Source: Thiomargarita sp. (GTDB lineage Bacteria > Pseudomonadota > Gammaproteobacteria > Beggiatoales > Beggiatoaceae). Taken from it: 56,117 nt of DNA. Shown one piece after another: positions 1 to 7,604 of this stretch. Within the stretch, counting starts at the first letter, position 1. Each line of letters begins with the position of its first letter. The stretch is taken from assembly GCA_020720115.1 (NCBI GenBank), contig DYPD01000008.1:1-56117 (forward strand), read 5' to 3'. Below the pieces are notes generated by a model that worked only from the letters and a program-made list of their open reading frames with translations, did not search any database and was not told the origin of the DNA. Position numbers and translations under genes: made by a program.

Positions 1-222
1 TACATTCACCGCCTCCCAATCCATTAAACGCGCACCAGGAATATGTCCCGCACTGCTGAAGGTTTCTGGTTTATTGCGCACATCCAAGAGCACCACCGCC
101 TGCAAATGCTGTTCTAGCCACTGGGTGCTGACTAAGGGACCTGGTACATCCAGTGCGTAGATATTTGCAGAAAAACAAATAGCAAAGGTAATCAGGGCTT
201 TTTTGTATAAGGGTTCTAGCAT
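1..222 (-). CDS. Rhodanese-like periplasmic sulfurtransferase (3' end outside window)
   Basis: The minus-strand frame starts at an ATG preceded by a strong AAAGGAG ribosome-binding site and runs off the left edge, giving 74 codons. The N-terminus has a positive charge, a hydrophobic core and an A-x-A-like end ('ANIYA'), so a Sec signal peptide is likely. The mature part reads as the beginning of a rhodanese domain: 'LLDVRNKPETFSSAGHIPGA' matches the conserved LDVR and GHIPGA blocks. The active-site cysteine loop lies outside the window, so catalytic competence cannot be judged. It is absent from the ORF track because it is truncated. Family-level call only; the sulfur acceptor is unknown. Confidence 0.82.
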   Translation of the reverse strand, partial: MLEPLYKKALITFAICFSANIYALDVPGPLVSTQWLEQHLQAVVLLDVRNKPETFSSAGHIPGARLMDWEAVNV

Positions 223-461
223 GGGTTTATCTCCTTTAGGTGTTTTATTAACGTATTTGATACAATCCGACACAATGAGCGTTAGTTAGGTATTGCTCTG
301 CGCCTTGTTAGACTCTGTCTCAGTGCAAGGGCAAGGCATTATGCCACTCAATATCGGCTTTTACATCCAAAACATGCTTGATTTGCTGCTTTTTCTTGGC
401 GCGATTGGCGAAAGGCTTACTCAAGCGCAAACACAGTGTATTTACTTCCAGGACTCATTCC

Positions 462-809
462 ATGTTGCTAAATCAAGACGTTATTGCAGAATTAAAGATG
501 ATTGCGGGCGACGCACCCGAAGTATTGCTCGAAATCATTGACGCCTATTTATCTCAATTACCTGATTTTATTGAAGGTATTTATCAAGGCGTGTCGCTTA
601 AAGAACACGAACGTTTAAATCAGGCGGCGCATGGACTCAAGGGCTCGAGTTTTAATATCGGCGCTCAACAGCTTGGGGAGCTCTGTAGCCAGCTTGAGCA
701 CTATGCTAGAGAGCAAAATTTTGCCAGCGCAGCGGCGCTACTGAAAGAATTAGGAAATGTCAGCGCCGCAACTCAAGCAGAATTGCAAGCCCTAAAAACT
801 GGTATTTAA
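462..809 (+). CDS. Stand-alone HPt (histidine phosphotransfer) protein
   Basis: A 115-residue protein starting at the internal ATG at 462, which has an AGGA about nine bases upstream; the longer ORF from 378 has no good start context. The middle carries the HPt signature 'AAHGLKGSSFNIGA', with the phosphorylatable His followed by LKG and the small-residue/Gly-Ala pattern. Length and all-helical character fit a single four-helix HPt domain with no other module. Such proteins relay phosphate between a hybrid kinase receiver and a final response regulator. The hybrid kinase at 3159 has its own C-terminal HPt, so the partner of this one is not identified. It is not in an obvious operon; the downstream 1.9 kb is decayed sequence. 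Confidence 0.85.
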   Translation: MLLNQDVIAELKMIAGDAPEVLLEIIDAYLSQLPDFIEGIYQGVSLKEHERLNQAAHGLKGSSFNIGAQQLGELCSQLEHYAREQNFASAAALLKELGNVSAATQAELQALKTGI

Positions 810-951
810 CAAGCCAACGCCAATCCGGTAGTGGTGCAATAAGAATGATAACCAAGTAAAAATCAACTCTGTCTGGAAATAGGTAGTGCAATGTTTGCGT
901 TGCAAGAATGAACAAAATCCCCTATTGCACCCATGTGGTTTTCAATTTTTA

Positions 952-974
952 CTTCGGCTACGCTCAGCACAAGC
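952..974 (+). repeat. REP-like dispersed motif copy (CTTCGGCTACGCTCAGCACAAGC)
   Basis: This is one copy of a short motif, variants of CTTCGACAAGCTCAGCACAAG, that recurs in the two decayed islands of the window (near 1 kb, 1.4 kb, 2.2-2.5 kb, 52.6-53.9 kb). It sits directly 5' of the transposase fragment and creates the false N-terminus of the 933..1133 ORF. Confidence 0.6.
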
Positions 975-992
975 AGCACAAGTTTTGAAAAA

Positions 993-1187
993 GACAAGGT
1001 ACACCTGACCAATATTGCACTAAAAGGCAATCAAGGTTCAATACATGAAGCAGTTATTGATTTCTTTGCAACGTCAGAACAGCAGCAATATGAAAATGTA
1101 AAACATGATTTTATTGAAGAAATGGATAAATAACACGGTCGTCTGGAAACACGGCGGCATTGGATTACAGAGACTTTAACTACCCTA
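993..1187 (+). pseudogene. ISAs1-family transposase fragment (interrupted)
   Basis: The frame reads 'IALKGNQGSIHEAVIDFF', close to the LALKGNQGTLHEDV block of ISAs1-family (H-repeat associated) DDE transposases. After an in-frame TAA at 1131 the same frame continues 'HGRLETRRHWITETLTTL', which matches the HGRxETR block that follows in that family. Both ends of the gene are missing: a REP-like motif lies 5' and the frame is cut at CTA|GTGTG at 1187/1188. It is therefore a dead internal fragment with a nonsense codon. The ORF track entry 933..1133 is the part before the stop. Family assignment is from motif memory and needs an ISfinder search. Confidence 0.6.
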
Positions 1188-1482
1188 GTGTGTCCTGAAG
1201 AAAGGTGTAAGCCTTTCATGCTGTAGTAAAGATGAGAGCAGGTCTCTCGGTGTCGGTGGCCGAACACTGGCATCAAACCACCCTGTGCGGCTGGCGTCAA
1301 GAGTGCTGGTCGTGAGCGACAGGGGAAAAGGCGGTGAGAAACCGTCAGGTAGGTATTGTGGAGATGCCTGTGCTGAGCTTGCGATACACTGAGCTTGTCA
1401 AAGTGTCGAAGCAAACGCAAGTGAACCCTTGATGAGGTGTCGAAACAAACTTGATGCTGTCAAAACCTGGCTGCTAGGATAA
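1188..1482 (+). other. Candidate group II intron 5' (domain I) remnant
   Basis: The sequence begins GTGTG, matching the group II intron 5' consensus GUGYG, exactly where the transposase frame breaks. It continues with a compact hairpin (AAAGG-TGTAA-CCTTT region) and a GC-rich non-coding stretch containing 'GGGGAAAAGGCGGTGAGAAA', which resembles domain I segments of bacterial group II introns. A REP-like motif (about 1370-1412) appears inserted inside. No reverse transcriptase and no domain V were recognised, so at most a dead fragment remains. Low confidence; a covariance-model search would decide. Confidence 0.3.
1370..1412 (+). repeat. REP-like dispersed motif, doubled copy
   Basis: 'TGTGCTGAGCTTGCGATACA' is followed by 'CTGAGCTTGTCAAAGTGTCG', two degraded copies of the dispersed motif (reverse orientation relative to the 2.2-kb array), interrupting the candidate intron remnant. 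Confidence 0.5.
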
Positions 1483-1586
1483 GCCATGTAGGGCGGGCGA
1501 ATTCCGTCCAATGAATTTCATTCATTGGCACATGATTATCACGGAATTTGCCCACCATTCAATGCACCAGCAACATCCTACATGGC
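1483..1586. repeat. MITE-like nested palindrome
   Basis: The left arm GCCATGTAGG...GGGCGAATTCCGT is mirrored by ACGGAATTTGCCC...CCTACATGGC, and the centre holds a perfect hairpin CCAATGAA-TTTCA-TTCATTGG (1508-1528). Two concentric inverted repeats in about 104 bp with no coding capacity are typical of a non-autonomous palindromic element. It lies between the intron-like remnant and the 3' end of the WD40 pseudogene. Confidence 0.65.
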
Positions 1587-1593
1587 TACAGGG

Positions 1594-2036
1594 CTAGCTG
1601 CGCCAACAAGCGTAGAGGCGGATGGCGTAACGCTCAGGCTTCCCATATTTATCCAGCATCCCCGCCGCAGCTAAAAAAAGCCATCCGGCGACAACGCCAT
1701 CGCAAAGATTTTGCCCTCCTGCCCCGCGCCGATTTGCCCGCGCAGGCTGCGGACGATGCGTTGCTGTTCAATATCCCAGACATGAATTTGCTTGTCGTTA
1801 CTGGCGGAGAGCAAAAACCGCCCGTCGGGGGTGAAGGCGATGTCGCTTATCTTCGCCAGGTGGCCGCTGGGGTTGAGTTGCAGGAGGGGTGGTTCTTGGT
1901 GTTGCGTGTTTTGTGCTGCTGGCTTAGGCGTATCCACCTGCCCCAAGCCGCGCTCGGCGGATATTTCGGTATTTTTAACTTGCCCGCCACCTGAGCAGGC
2001 AGACAGCAACAGGGAAAACATCAGGATACGCAGCAT
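1594..2036 (-). pseudogene. WD40-repeat lipoprotein, frameshifted and 3'-truncated
   Basis: The start at 2036 has an AGGAG site and opens a lipoprotein signal ('MLRILMFSLLLSACSGGG', lipobox LSAC). After a linker come two WD40 blades ('SDIAFTPDGRFLLSASNDKQ', 'IHVWDIEQQRIV'). The frame stops just after 'ALSPDGFF' in a run of seven T. One more T would let it continue 'LAAAGMLDKYGKPERYAIRL', clearly further WD40-type sequence, before ending at a TAG at 1594-1596. The rest of the propeller is missing and is replaced by the MITE-like palindrome. It was probably an outer-membrane-anchored beta-propeller; the ORF track lists only the part before the frameshift. Confidence 0.75.
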
Positions 2037-2210
2037 ACAATCTCCTAGAGGGTGGGGGATGGCGTCCGATGAAAAATATAACGCTAACGGGACTAAAGGC
2101 GCTAAGGGCGCCAGCATTTTAGCGCGTTTGTGTCTGTTGCGTCGCTGCTATCCAGTTGAGCCGCCGCTGCGTTTGCTTTTCGCGCTCTGAGTTTGTCGGA
2201 TTTGCCGTTA

Positions 2211-2470
2211 CCCTTCGACAAGCTCAGGGAACGGTCAATCGCCACTTGCTGTTGCCCTTCGACAAGCTCAGGGAACGGTCAATCGCCACTTGCTGTTGCC
2301 CTTCGACAAGCTCAGGGAACGGTCAATCGCCATTTGCCGCTGCCCTTCGGCAAGCTCAGGGAACGGTCAATCGCCATTTGCCGCTGCCCTTCGACAAGCT
2401 CAGGGAACGGTCAATCGCCACTTGCTGTTGCCCTTCGACAAGCTCAGGGAACGACAAATCGCCACTCAAC
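2211..2470 (+). repeat. 44-bp tandem repeat array (about 5.9 copies)
   Basis: Units starting at 2211, 2255, 2299, 2343, 2387 and 2431 are each 44 bp and near-identical (CCCTTCGACAAGCTCAGGGA followed by ACGGTCAATCGCCA and a variable CTTGCTGTTG/TTTGCCGCTG tail). The first half is the dispersed REP-like motif found elsewhere in the window. The fixed period, near-identical 10-bp tails and absence of unique spacers rule out CRISPR. The three overlapping forward ORFs here (2156, 2193, 2290) are readings of the repeat in different frames and are not genes. Confidence 0.9.
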
Positions 2471-2728
2471 GTCTTAAGCATAGGGGAAAAAATCAGTTAT
2501 AAGATAGATATGACGGATTTATAAAATCTATCAGGTGGTAGCTGCAACTATTTCATACAACTGAAATATATTCATAGGCTTATCCATTAAAAACCTACCG
2601 CCAAGATGCGGAGCACACGAAGACTGCACGGGTTCATTGAAGAAAAACTACCATAGCAGGTGCGGTCAGCAGAGCTTCAGGTATAATCCAAAGATTCATC
2701 ACGCACACCCCTTATCAGGAGAACAATT

Positions 2729-3157
2729 TTGATTAACGTCCAAGAACTTATGAGCACCCAGCTCTATACGCTCTATCCGCATCAAACCTTGCACGATGCA
2801 CATGATTTGATGACTGAGCATAAAATTCGTCATATTCCCATTGTGGATGAAGATAATCTCTTTATCGGGCTGTTGACGCAACGCGATTTATTGGCTGTCT
2901 CTGTTTCCACTTTTGCAGATATTTCTAATTCTGAACGCGATGAATTAGAAACCGGCATTCCTCTGTCTGAAGTCATTACTTATGATGTCATTGTTGCACA
3001 AGAAACGACGAGTTTATTAGATGCCGCACGCTTTATGCTGGAAACCAAGCATGGATGTTTGCCTGTTGTGAATGCCAAGGGAGAATTAAAAGGGATTTTA
3101 ACTGAAGCAGATTTTGTCAATCTGGCGATTGTGCTGTTGGAAAAGATGCAGGCTTAA
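2729..3157 (+). CDS. CBS-pair protein, sensor partner of the adjacent hybrid kinase
   Basis: A 142-residue protein made of two CBS motifs and nothing else: 'TLHDAHDLMTEHKIRHIPIV' to 'GLLTQRDLL' forms the first, 'SLLDAARFMLETKHGCLPVV' to 'GILTEADFV' the second. TTG at 2729 is chosen because AGGAG lies six bases upstream and the reading ('INVQELM') fits a CBS N-terminus. Stand-alone CBS pairs usually bind adenine nucleotides. The stop codon is one base before the ATG of the hybrid histidine kinase at 3159, so the two are almost certainly co-translated, suggesting that this protein feeds an energy or nucleotide signal to the kinase. That role is inference; the fusion gene at 17641 supports it. 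Confidence 0.87.
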   Translation: MINVQELMSTQLYTLYPHQTLHDAHDLMTEHKIRHIPIVDEDNLFIGLLTQRDLLAVSVSTFADISNSERDELETGIPLSEVITYDVIVAQETTSLLDAARFMLETKHGCLPVVNAKGELKGILTEADFVNLAIVLLEKMQA

Positions 3158-3158
3158 A

Positions 3159-5543
3159 ATGCCGCTATCTTCCTCGCGTTTTCCTTGGCAGTTTAATCGT
3201 CTCTCTATTCGCAATAAACTCATGGTGTTGTTTATGCTAATGGGCACGAGTGTGCTGTTGGTATCCGAGGGTTTTTTTATTCGGCATGAATGGACGCGCT
3301 TACATGAAAATTTGCACAATCAGCTTCTACCTATAGCACAGATTCTGGCTTTTCAAAGCCAGGCGGCAATGAGATTTGATGATGATTATTCTGCTCAAGA
3401 ACTGCTCAGCAGCTTAAAAAAACACAGTAGTATTGTTTCTGCTTATATTTACAAAGCCGAAGGTTCAATCTTCGCGGCTTATCACAAAAACTCAAAGCAA
3501 CAGCAAGTGCAAGCGCAACGCCGAGAACAACTCTTAAAAAATCTAAAAACGCATCCCAGCGATTTCTATTTTCAATTAGTGGATGGTGAAGCCTGGATAC
3601 AATTACCTATTTGGTCGGATAAAGAAGTGCTGGGTTATATTCAACTGATAGATGATCAGTCTGGTTTCCAGCAAAGTATTAAAGAGTTTTTCTGGCTCAT
3701 TTTATTCGTCATTATGGGTTCTCTGTTGTTGGCATTTGTGATAGCTGCACAATTGCCAAAAATCATTGCTGCGCCTATTGTGGCATTAAAACAATTGATG
3801 CTACAGGTAAGCCAAGAAAGTGCTTATCACTTACGCGCAGAGAAATACCACGATGACGAATTAGGTGAATTGGTAGACGGCTTTAATGCGATGTTAGAAG
3901 AAGTAGAGCAACGTGATCGTACTTTGGCAGGTTATAGCGAACGCTTAGAGCAAGATGTGGCGCGACGTACGCGGCAATTACGCAACTCAGTGTTGGCGCT
4001 GGAGACTGAGCGTGATCGCGCTGAAGCAGCAAACCGAGCCAAAAGCGCCTTTTTAGCCGCTATGAGTCACGAAATCCGCACGCCTATGAACGGCGTGTTG
4101 GGTATCCTTTCTTTGCTGCGCAACACGCGCTTGGAAGCACAACAGCAACGCTATGTGCAAATGGGCTATCACTCGGCAGAGGCTCTGCTGGCAATCATTA
4201 ACGATATTCTGGATTTTTCCAAAATCGAAGCCGGACAACTGCACCTCGAAATAATCCCTTTTGATCTGCACGAGTTAATCCGAGAAATTCTGGAAATTTT
4301 TGATGAGCCTATTAGAAACAAAGGCTTAAAAATGCACCCAGAACTTGATGCGCAATTGGCGCCGGCTTATCGCGGTGATCCCACGCGCTTGCGTCAGGTG
4401 CTGTTTAATTTGTTAAGCAACGCGATTAAATTTACTCAGCAAGGTGATCTGTATCTGACGCTCAAGGTTTTGGATACCCACTATCTGAATTTCCGCGTGG
4501 AAGACACAGGTATAGGGATTCCCAAAGAAAAACAAACACATATATTTGAAGCCTTTGCCCAGGCGGATAATTCCACCACGCGACAATACGGCGGTACGGG
4601 CTTGGGACTGACGATTTGCAAGCAGTTAATCAAACTCATGGGGGGCGAAATCGGCGTACACAGTCAACCTGGCGAAGGCGCAACTTTTTGGTTTACCTTG
4701 CCGCTTTTCGTTGCCAGCCCTGAAGAACAACGCACACTACGGCAGCAGAGTCGCTTGGCATCTGACAACTTGCCGACGCTGGCGCAAGGCACGCCTTACC
4801 AGATATTGTTGGCAGAAGATAATCCGGTTAATCAGGAAGTGGCTAAAGCCGAATTGGAATCTTTAGGCTGTTACGTCAGCACTGCTAACAATGGGCGCGA
4901 AGCGTTTGATTTTTATCAAAAAAATGTGTTTGATTTGGTGCTGATGGATTGTGAAATGCCAGAATTAGATGGTTTCCAGACCACGCAAGTGATTCGTCGT
5001 TACGAACACCAGCGTCCCTGCAAAAAACACATTCCAATCATTGCTTTAACTGCGAATGCTGTGGTCGGAACGCGGCAAGCTTGCATTCAAGCGGGCATGG
5101 ATGGTTATTTGAGCAAACCCTTTAGCCGCGAGCAGTTGCTTGAGACTTTGCGCTGTCACCTGACGGCCGCAACGCCTGCCGTTGCGCCTGCAACGCCGCG
5201 CACGCTGATGGCATTGAATCGGGAAAAAATTGACAAGCTGCGTAAGCTGCAACCCCAGATGTTGGAAAAAATGGTCGCGCTCTATATGGAACACAGCAGT
5301 ATGCAGATGCAGCAACTGGCAGCGGCATTTGCCGAGCAAGACCTTGAGCAGATTGCTCGTTTGAGCCATAGCCTTAAATCTGCCAGTTTGAATGTCGGCG
5401 CAACGCAGTTTTCCACCCGCTGTAAAGCAATTGAAATACGCAGCAAGCAAGGTAATCTGCCAGAAACTGCTTGCTTTGAAGAATTGCAGGAGAATTATCA
5501 GCAGGTGGTTGCTGCTTTGCGGGCGGAAATAGCGGCTGCATGA
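3159..5543 (+). CDS. Hybrid sensor histidine kinase (HAMP-HisKA-HATPase-REC-HPt)
   Basis: About 794 residues from the ATG at 3159, directly after the CBS gene stop; the ORF track start at 3114 lies inside that gene. Order: TM helix near residues 15-35, periplasmic sensor of roughly 130 residues, second TM near 175-200, HAMP, coiled coil, HisKA with His about 304 ('AAMSHEIRTPMNGVLG'), HATPase with N box 'NLLSNAIKFT', G1 'DTGIGIP' and G2 'GGTGLGLT', receiver with phospho-acceptor Asp about 597 ('VLMDCEMPELDGF') and C-terminal HPt with His about 737 ('LSHSLKSASLNVGA'). This is the BarA/ArcB/TorS architecture with every catalytic motif intact. No response regulator gene adjoins, so the output target is unknown. 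Confidence 0.93.
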   Translation: MPLSSSRFPWQFNRLSIRNKLMVLFMLMGTSVLLVSEGFFIRHEWTRLHENLHNQLLPIAQILAFQSQAAMRFDDDYSAQELLSSLKKHSSIVSAYIYKAEGSIFAAYHKNSKQQQVQAQRREQLLKNLKTHPSDFYFQLVDGEAWIQLPIWSDKEVLGYIQLIDDQSGFQQSIKEFFWLILFVIMGSLLLAFVIAAQLPKIIAAPIVALKQLMLQVSQESAYHLRAEKYHDDELGELVDGFNAMLEEVEQRDRTLAGYSERLEQDVARRTRQLRNSVLALETERDRAEAANRAKSAFLAAMSHEIRTPMNGVLGILSLLRNTRLEAQQQRYVQMGYHSAEALLAIINDILDFSKIEAGQLHLEIIPFDLHELIREILEIFDEPIRNKGLKMHPELDAQLAPAYRGDPTRLRQVLFNLLSNAIKFTQQGDLYLTLKVLDTHYLNFRVEDTGIGIPKEKQTHIFEAFAQADNSTTRQYGGTGLGLTICKQLIKLMGGEIGVHSQPGEGATFWFTLPLFVASPEEQRTLRQQSRLASDNLPTLAQGTPYQILLAEDNPVNQEVAKAELESLGCYVSTANNGREAFDFYQKNVFDLVLMDCEMPELDGFQTTQVIRRYEHQRPCKKHIPIIALTANAVVGTRQACIQAGMDGYLSKPFSREQLLETLRCHLTAATPAVAPATPRTLMALNREKIDKLRKLQPQMLEKMVALYMEHSSMQMQQLAAAFAEQDLEQIARLSHSLKSASLNVGATQFSTRCKAIEIRSKQGNLPETACFEELQENYQQVVAALRAEIAAA

Positions 5544-5548
5544 AGGGC

Positions 5549-6103
5549 TTAGCCGGGTTTGGACAGCAGTGCGCGAAATTCTTGCCAAAAACGCTGACGC
5601 AAAGCGCGTAAACGGGCTTTGTGCGCTTGGGTTTGAGGGAGTTCTGCATTAATCCAGTGACGCAAAGCGCGAAATAAAGCGGGCATTTCTTCCGTATTGG
5701 TGGCTGCTTGCGGTGGGGCGTAAGGCAGGCTGAGTAGCACTTTTCCTGTATCAGTCCAAGAAAAGCCTTTAGGATCATTGGCTTCCAGCCATTCTAGCCA
5801 TTCTGCGCCCTGCAATCCGGCGCAGGCTTCGCGCCCGTAACGCGCCATAGCGACGCGCCTTAGTAATTCGGAAAATTCAGCAGCTAATTCTTTGGGCGTT
5901 AAGCGATTGCGCCGTTGTTTTAAGCGTAAAAACACTTGTCGCGCATCTACGCGCCAATCGCCGCGCCGCAAGCCGGCGCGAATAAACCAGATTAGGGCGA
6001 TTAAACCTAATAAAATCAGCCAATAACCAGGGGCAAGTGGCAGCCAGGAAATGCTGTCAAGTCCGTGAATATCGCGCAGGTCGTCAAAATACAGGGGATT
6101 CAT
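5549..6103 (-). CDS. DUF4381 membrane protein
   Basis: A 184-residue protein with a short N-terminal segment, one strong TM helix ('PGYWLILLGLIALIWFIRAG'), then a basic, helical cytoplasmic domain containing 'ELLRRVAMARYGREACAGL' and 'GAEWLEWLEAN'. This pattern is that of DUF4381 proteins, which normally sit in MoxR-DUF58-DUF4381-VWA (Bat-like) operons. Here it stands alone: the kinase gene converges from the left with five bases between stops, and ybeY diverges to the right. Either the cluster has been broken up or its partners are encoded elsewhere. No biochemical function is established for the family. Confidence 0.75.
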   Translation of the reverse strand: MNPLYFDDLRDIHGLDSISWLPLAPGYWLILLGLIALIWFIRAGLRRGDWRVDARQVFLRLKQRRNRLTPKELAAEFSELLRRVAMARYGREACAGLQGAEWLEWLEANDPKGFSWTDTGKVLLSLPYAPPQAATNTEEMPALFRALRHWINAELPQTQAHKARLRALRQRFWQEFRALLSKPG

Positions 6104-6270
6104 CAGAATGTTCTCTCGGTGAGGTTAAGGTGGGTCGCATGGCATTAGGTTTTTTCAAAAAACATCTTATATTCAAATAGTTATTTTATTATCACGGGCT
6201 TGTATAAGCCCCCATAGGAACAGACGGCTAAGCTTAATTTATCAGCATTAGCCAGACAGGGATATAAACA

Positions 6271-6735
6271 ATGAGTGAGCTTGATGTACAGTATGGCTTG
6301 GCGGCGCCTGGTTTGCCTGACGCAGAACAAATTCAAACTTGGGTAGATGCGGTGTTGCAACAGGTGAAGCCGGAATTGCTGACGGTTGCGCAATTAACAG
6401 TGCGTTTAGTGGATTTGCCCGAGGGCATTGAATTAAACGAAACTTGGCGGCACAAGAGCGGGGCGACAAATGTGCTATCTTTTCCATTTGAAGCGCCGCC
6501 TGGCATTGAATTGCCGTTGTTGGGCGATGTGATTATCTGTGTCCCGGTGATTCGACGCGAAGCCGAGGAGCAGGAAAAAGCCGAAGTTGCACACTGTGCG
6601 CATATGGTGGTGCATGGTGTATTGCATCTGCTAGGCTATGATCATCTGGAGATTGAAGCAGCGGATTTTATGGAAAACATGGAAATTCAGATTTTACACC
6701 ACTTAGGTTATCCCAACCCTTACCAATCCTTATGA
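6271..6735 (+). CDS. ybeY: Endoribonuclease YbeY (16S rRNA maturation)
   Basis: A 154-residue protein with the zinc-binding signature 'HMVVHGVLHLLGYDH' (H-x3-H-x5-H) and the preceding 'WRHKSGATNVLSFPFE' and 'LGDVIICVPV' blocks, all diagnostic of YbeY. The enzyme acts in 16S rRNA 3'-end maturation and 70S ribosome quality control. Length is normal for the family. Its stop overlaps the start of corC by four bases (ATGA), and lnt follows four bases after corC, reproducing the conserved gammaproteobacterial ybeY-corC-lnt order. The usual upstream ybeZ (PhoH-like) is not present in this window. Confidence 0.96.
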   Translation: MSELDVQYGLAAPGLPDAEQIQTWVDAVLQQVKPELLTVAQLTVRLVDLPEGIELNETWRHKSGATNVLSFPFEAPPGIELPLLGDVIICVPVIRREAEEQEKAEVAHCAHMVVHGVLHLLGYDHLEIEAADFMENMEIQILHHLGYPNPYQSL

Positions 6736-7601
6736 ACGACCCTCACCCCACAACGCGACCTCATTGGTTGCGCCGTTTCAATAAGTGGTTAAAAAACCAG
6801 CCTGAAGACAAAGATGAATTATTGCAATTGCTACGGCAAGCGCAACGCAATGATTTACTCACCCAAGATGCTTTACAAATCATGGAAGGCGCAATGCAAG
6901 TCACAGAAACTCATGTGCGTGATGTCATGATTCCTCGCGCACAAATGATTGTGATTAATGCTGCCGACCGACCTGAAGTGTTTTTAGATGTCATAGTGCA
7001 ATCTGGGCATTCGCGCTTTCCAGTGGTGGGGGAAAACCGCGATGATGTACAGGGTATTTTGTTGGCAAAAGACTTATTGCACTGCTATGCACAAAATACT
7101 AAGGGGCAGCAGTTTAGCTTGCGCGACTGGTTGCGTCCGCCTGTATTTATCCCAGAAAGCAAACGCTTACACATTTTGCTACGGGAATTTCGTACCAGCC
7201 GTAATCACATGGCGATTGTCGTAGATGAATATAGCGGCGTAGCAGGTTTAGTGACCATTGAAGATGTGATTGAGGAGATTATCGGTGACATAGATGACGA
7301 ACACGATATTGACGATGCGGTCTACATTAAGCCGCGTGATGAGGGTTATTATACCGTCAGTGCGCTGACCCCCATTGATGAATTTAATGAGCACTTTAAA
7401 ACGAACTTCAGTGATGAAGACTTTGACACTATCGGCGGTTTGCTCTTAAAAGCGTTCGGGCGGGTACCCAAACGTGGCGAAGCACTTTTATTGTCGGGTT
7501 TTCATTTCAAAGTCCTGCGGGCAGCAAAACGACGCATTCATTTGTTGCGTGTACGCGAAGCAGGCGCTGAAGAAATTGAGGATGACAAACAGGACGATTG
7601 A
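6732..7601 (+). CDS. corC: CorC/YbeX-type CBS transporter-associated protein
   Basis: A 289-residue soluble protein. After a short basic N-terminus come two CBS motifs ('VRDVMIPRAQMIVI', 'SGHSRFPVVGENRDDVQGIL', 'RTSRNHMAIVVDEYSGVAGL', 'TIEDVIEEIIGDIDDEHD') and a C-terminal CorC_HlyC domain ('YYTVSALTPIDEFNEHF', 'DTIGGLLL'). Homologues are linked to Mg/Co efflux and, as YbeX, to ribosome metabolism, in line with the overlap with ybeY. Start is set by the four-base overlap with ybeY. The gene is complete, with no unusual features. Confidence 0.94.
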   Translation: MNDPHPTTRPHWLRRFNKWLKNQPEDKDELLQLLRQAQRNDLLTQDALQIMEGAMQVTETHVRDVMIPRAQMIVINAADRPEVFLDVIVQSGHSRFPVVGENRDDVQGILLAKDLLHCYAQNTKGQQFSLRDWLRPPVFIPESKRLHILLREFRTSRNHMAIVVDEYSGVAGLVTIEDVIEEIIGDIDDEHDIDDAVYIKPRDEGYYTVSALTPIDEFNEHFKTNFSDEDFDTIGGLLLKAFGRVPKRGEALLLSGFHFKVLRAAKRRIHLLRVREAGAEEIEDDKQDD

Positions 7602-7604
7602 TCC

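Noticed and set aside
293-541. 82-aa ORF overlapping the HPt gene
   Set aside because: Out of frame with the clear HPt reading frame and without family similarity.
1031-1420. 129-aa minus-strand ORF
   Set aside because: It is antisense to the transposase and intron-like remnants and has low-complexity, non-protein-like composition.
2211-2470. Possible CRISPR array
   Set aside because: Period is constant, the 'spacers' are about 10 bp and nearly identical, and no cas gene is present.
2156-2524. Three overlapping plus-strand ORFs of 70-122 aa with internal repeats
   Set aside because: All are readings of the same 44-bp tandem DNA repeat in different frames, with no start context and no recognisable fold.
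2573-2588. 16-bp exact match ATAGGCTTATCCATTA, also near 17420
   Set aside because: A 16-bp match can arise by chance in 56 kb; no structure or context supports a repeat family.
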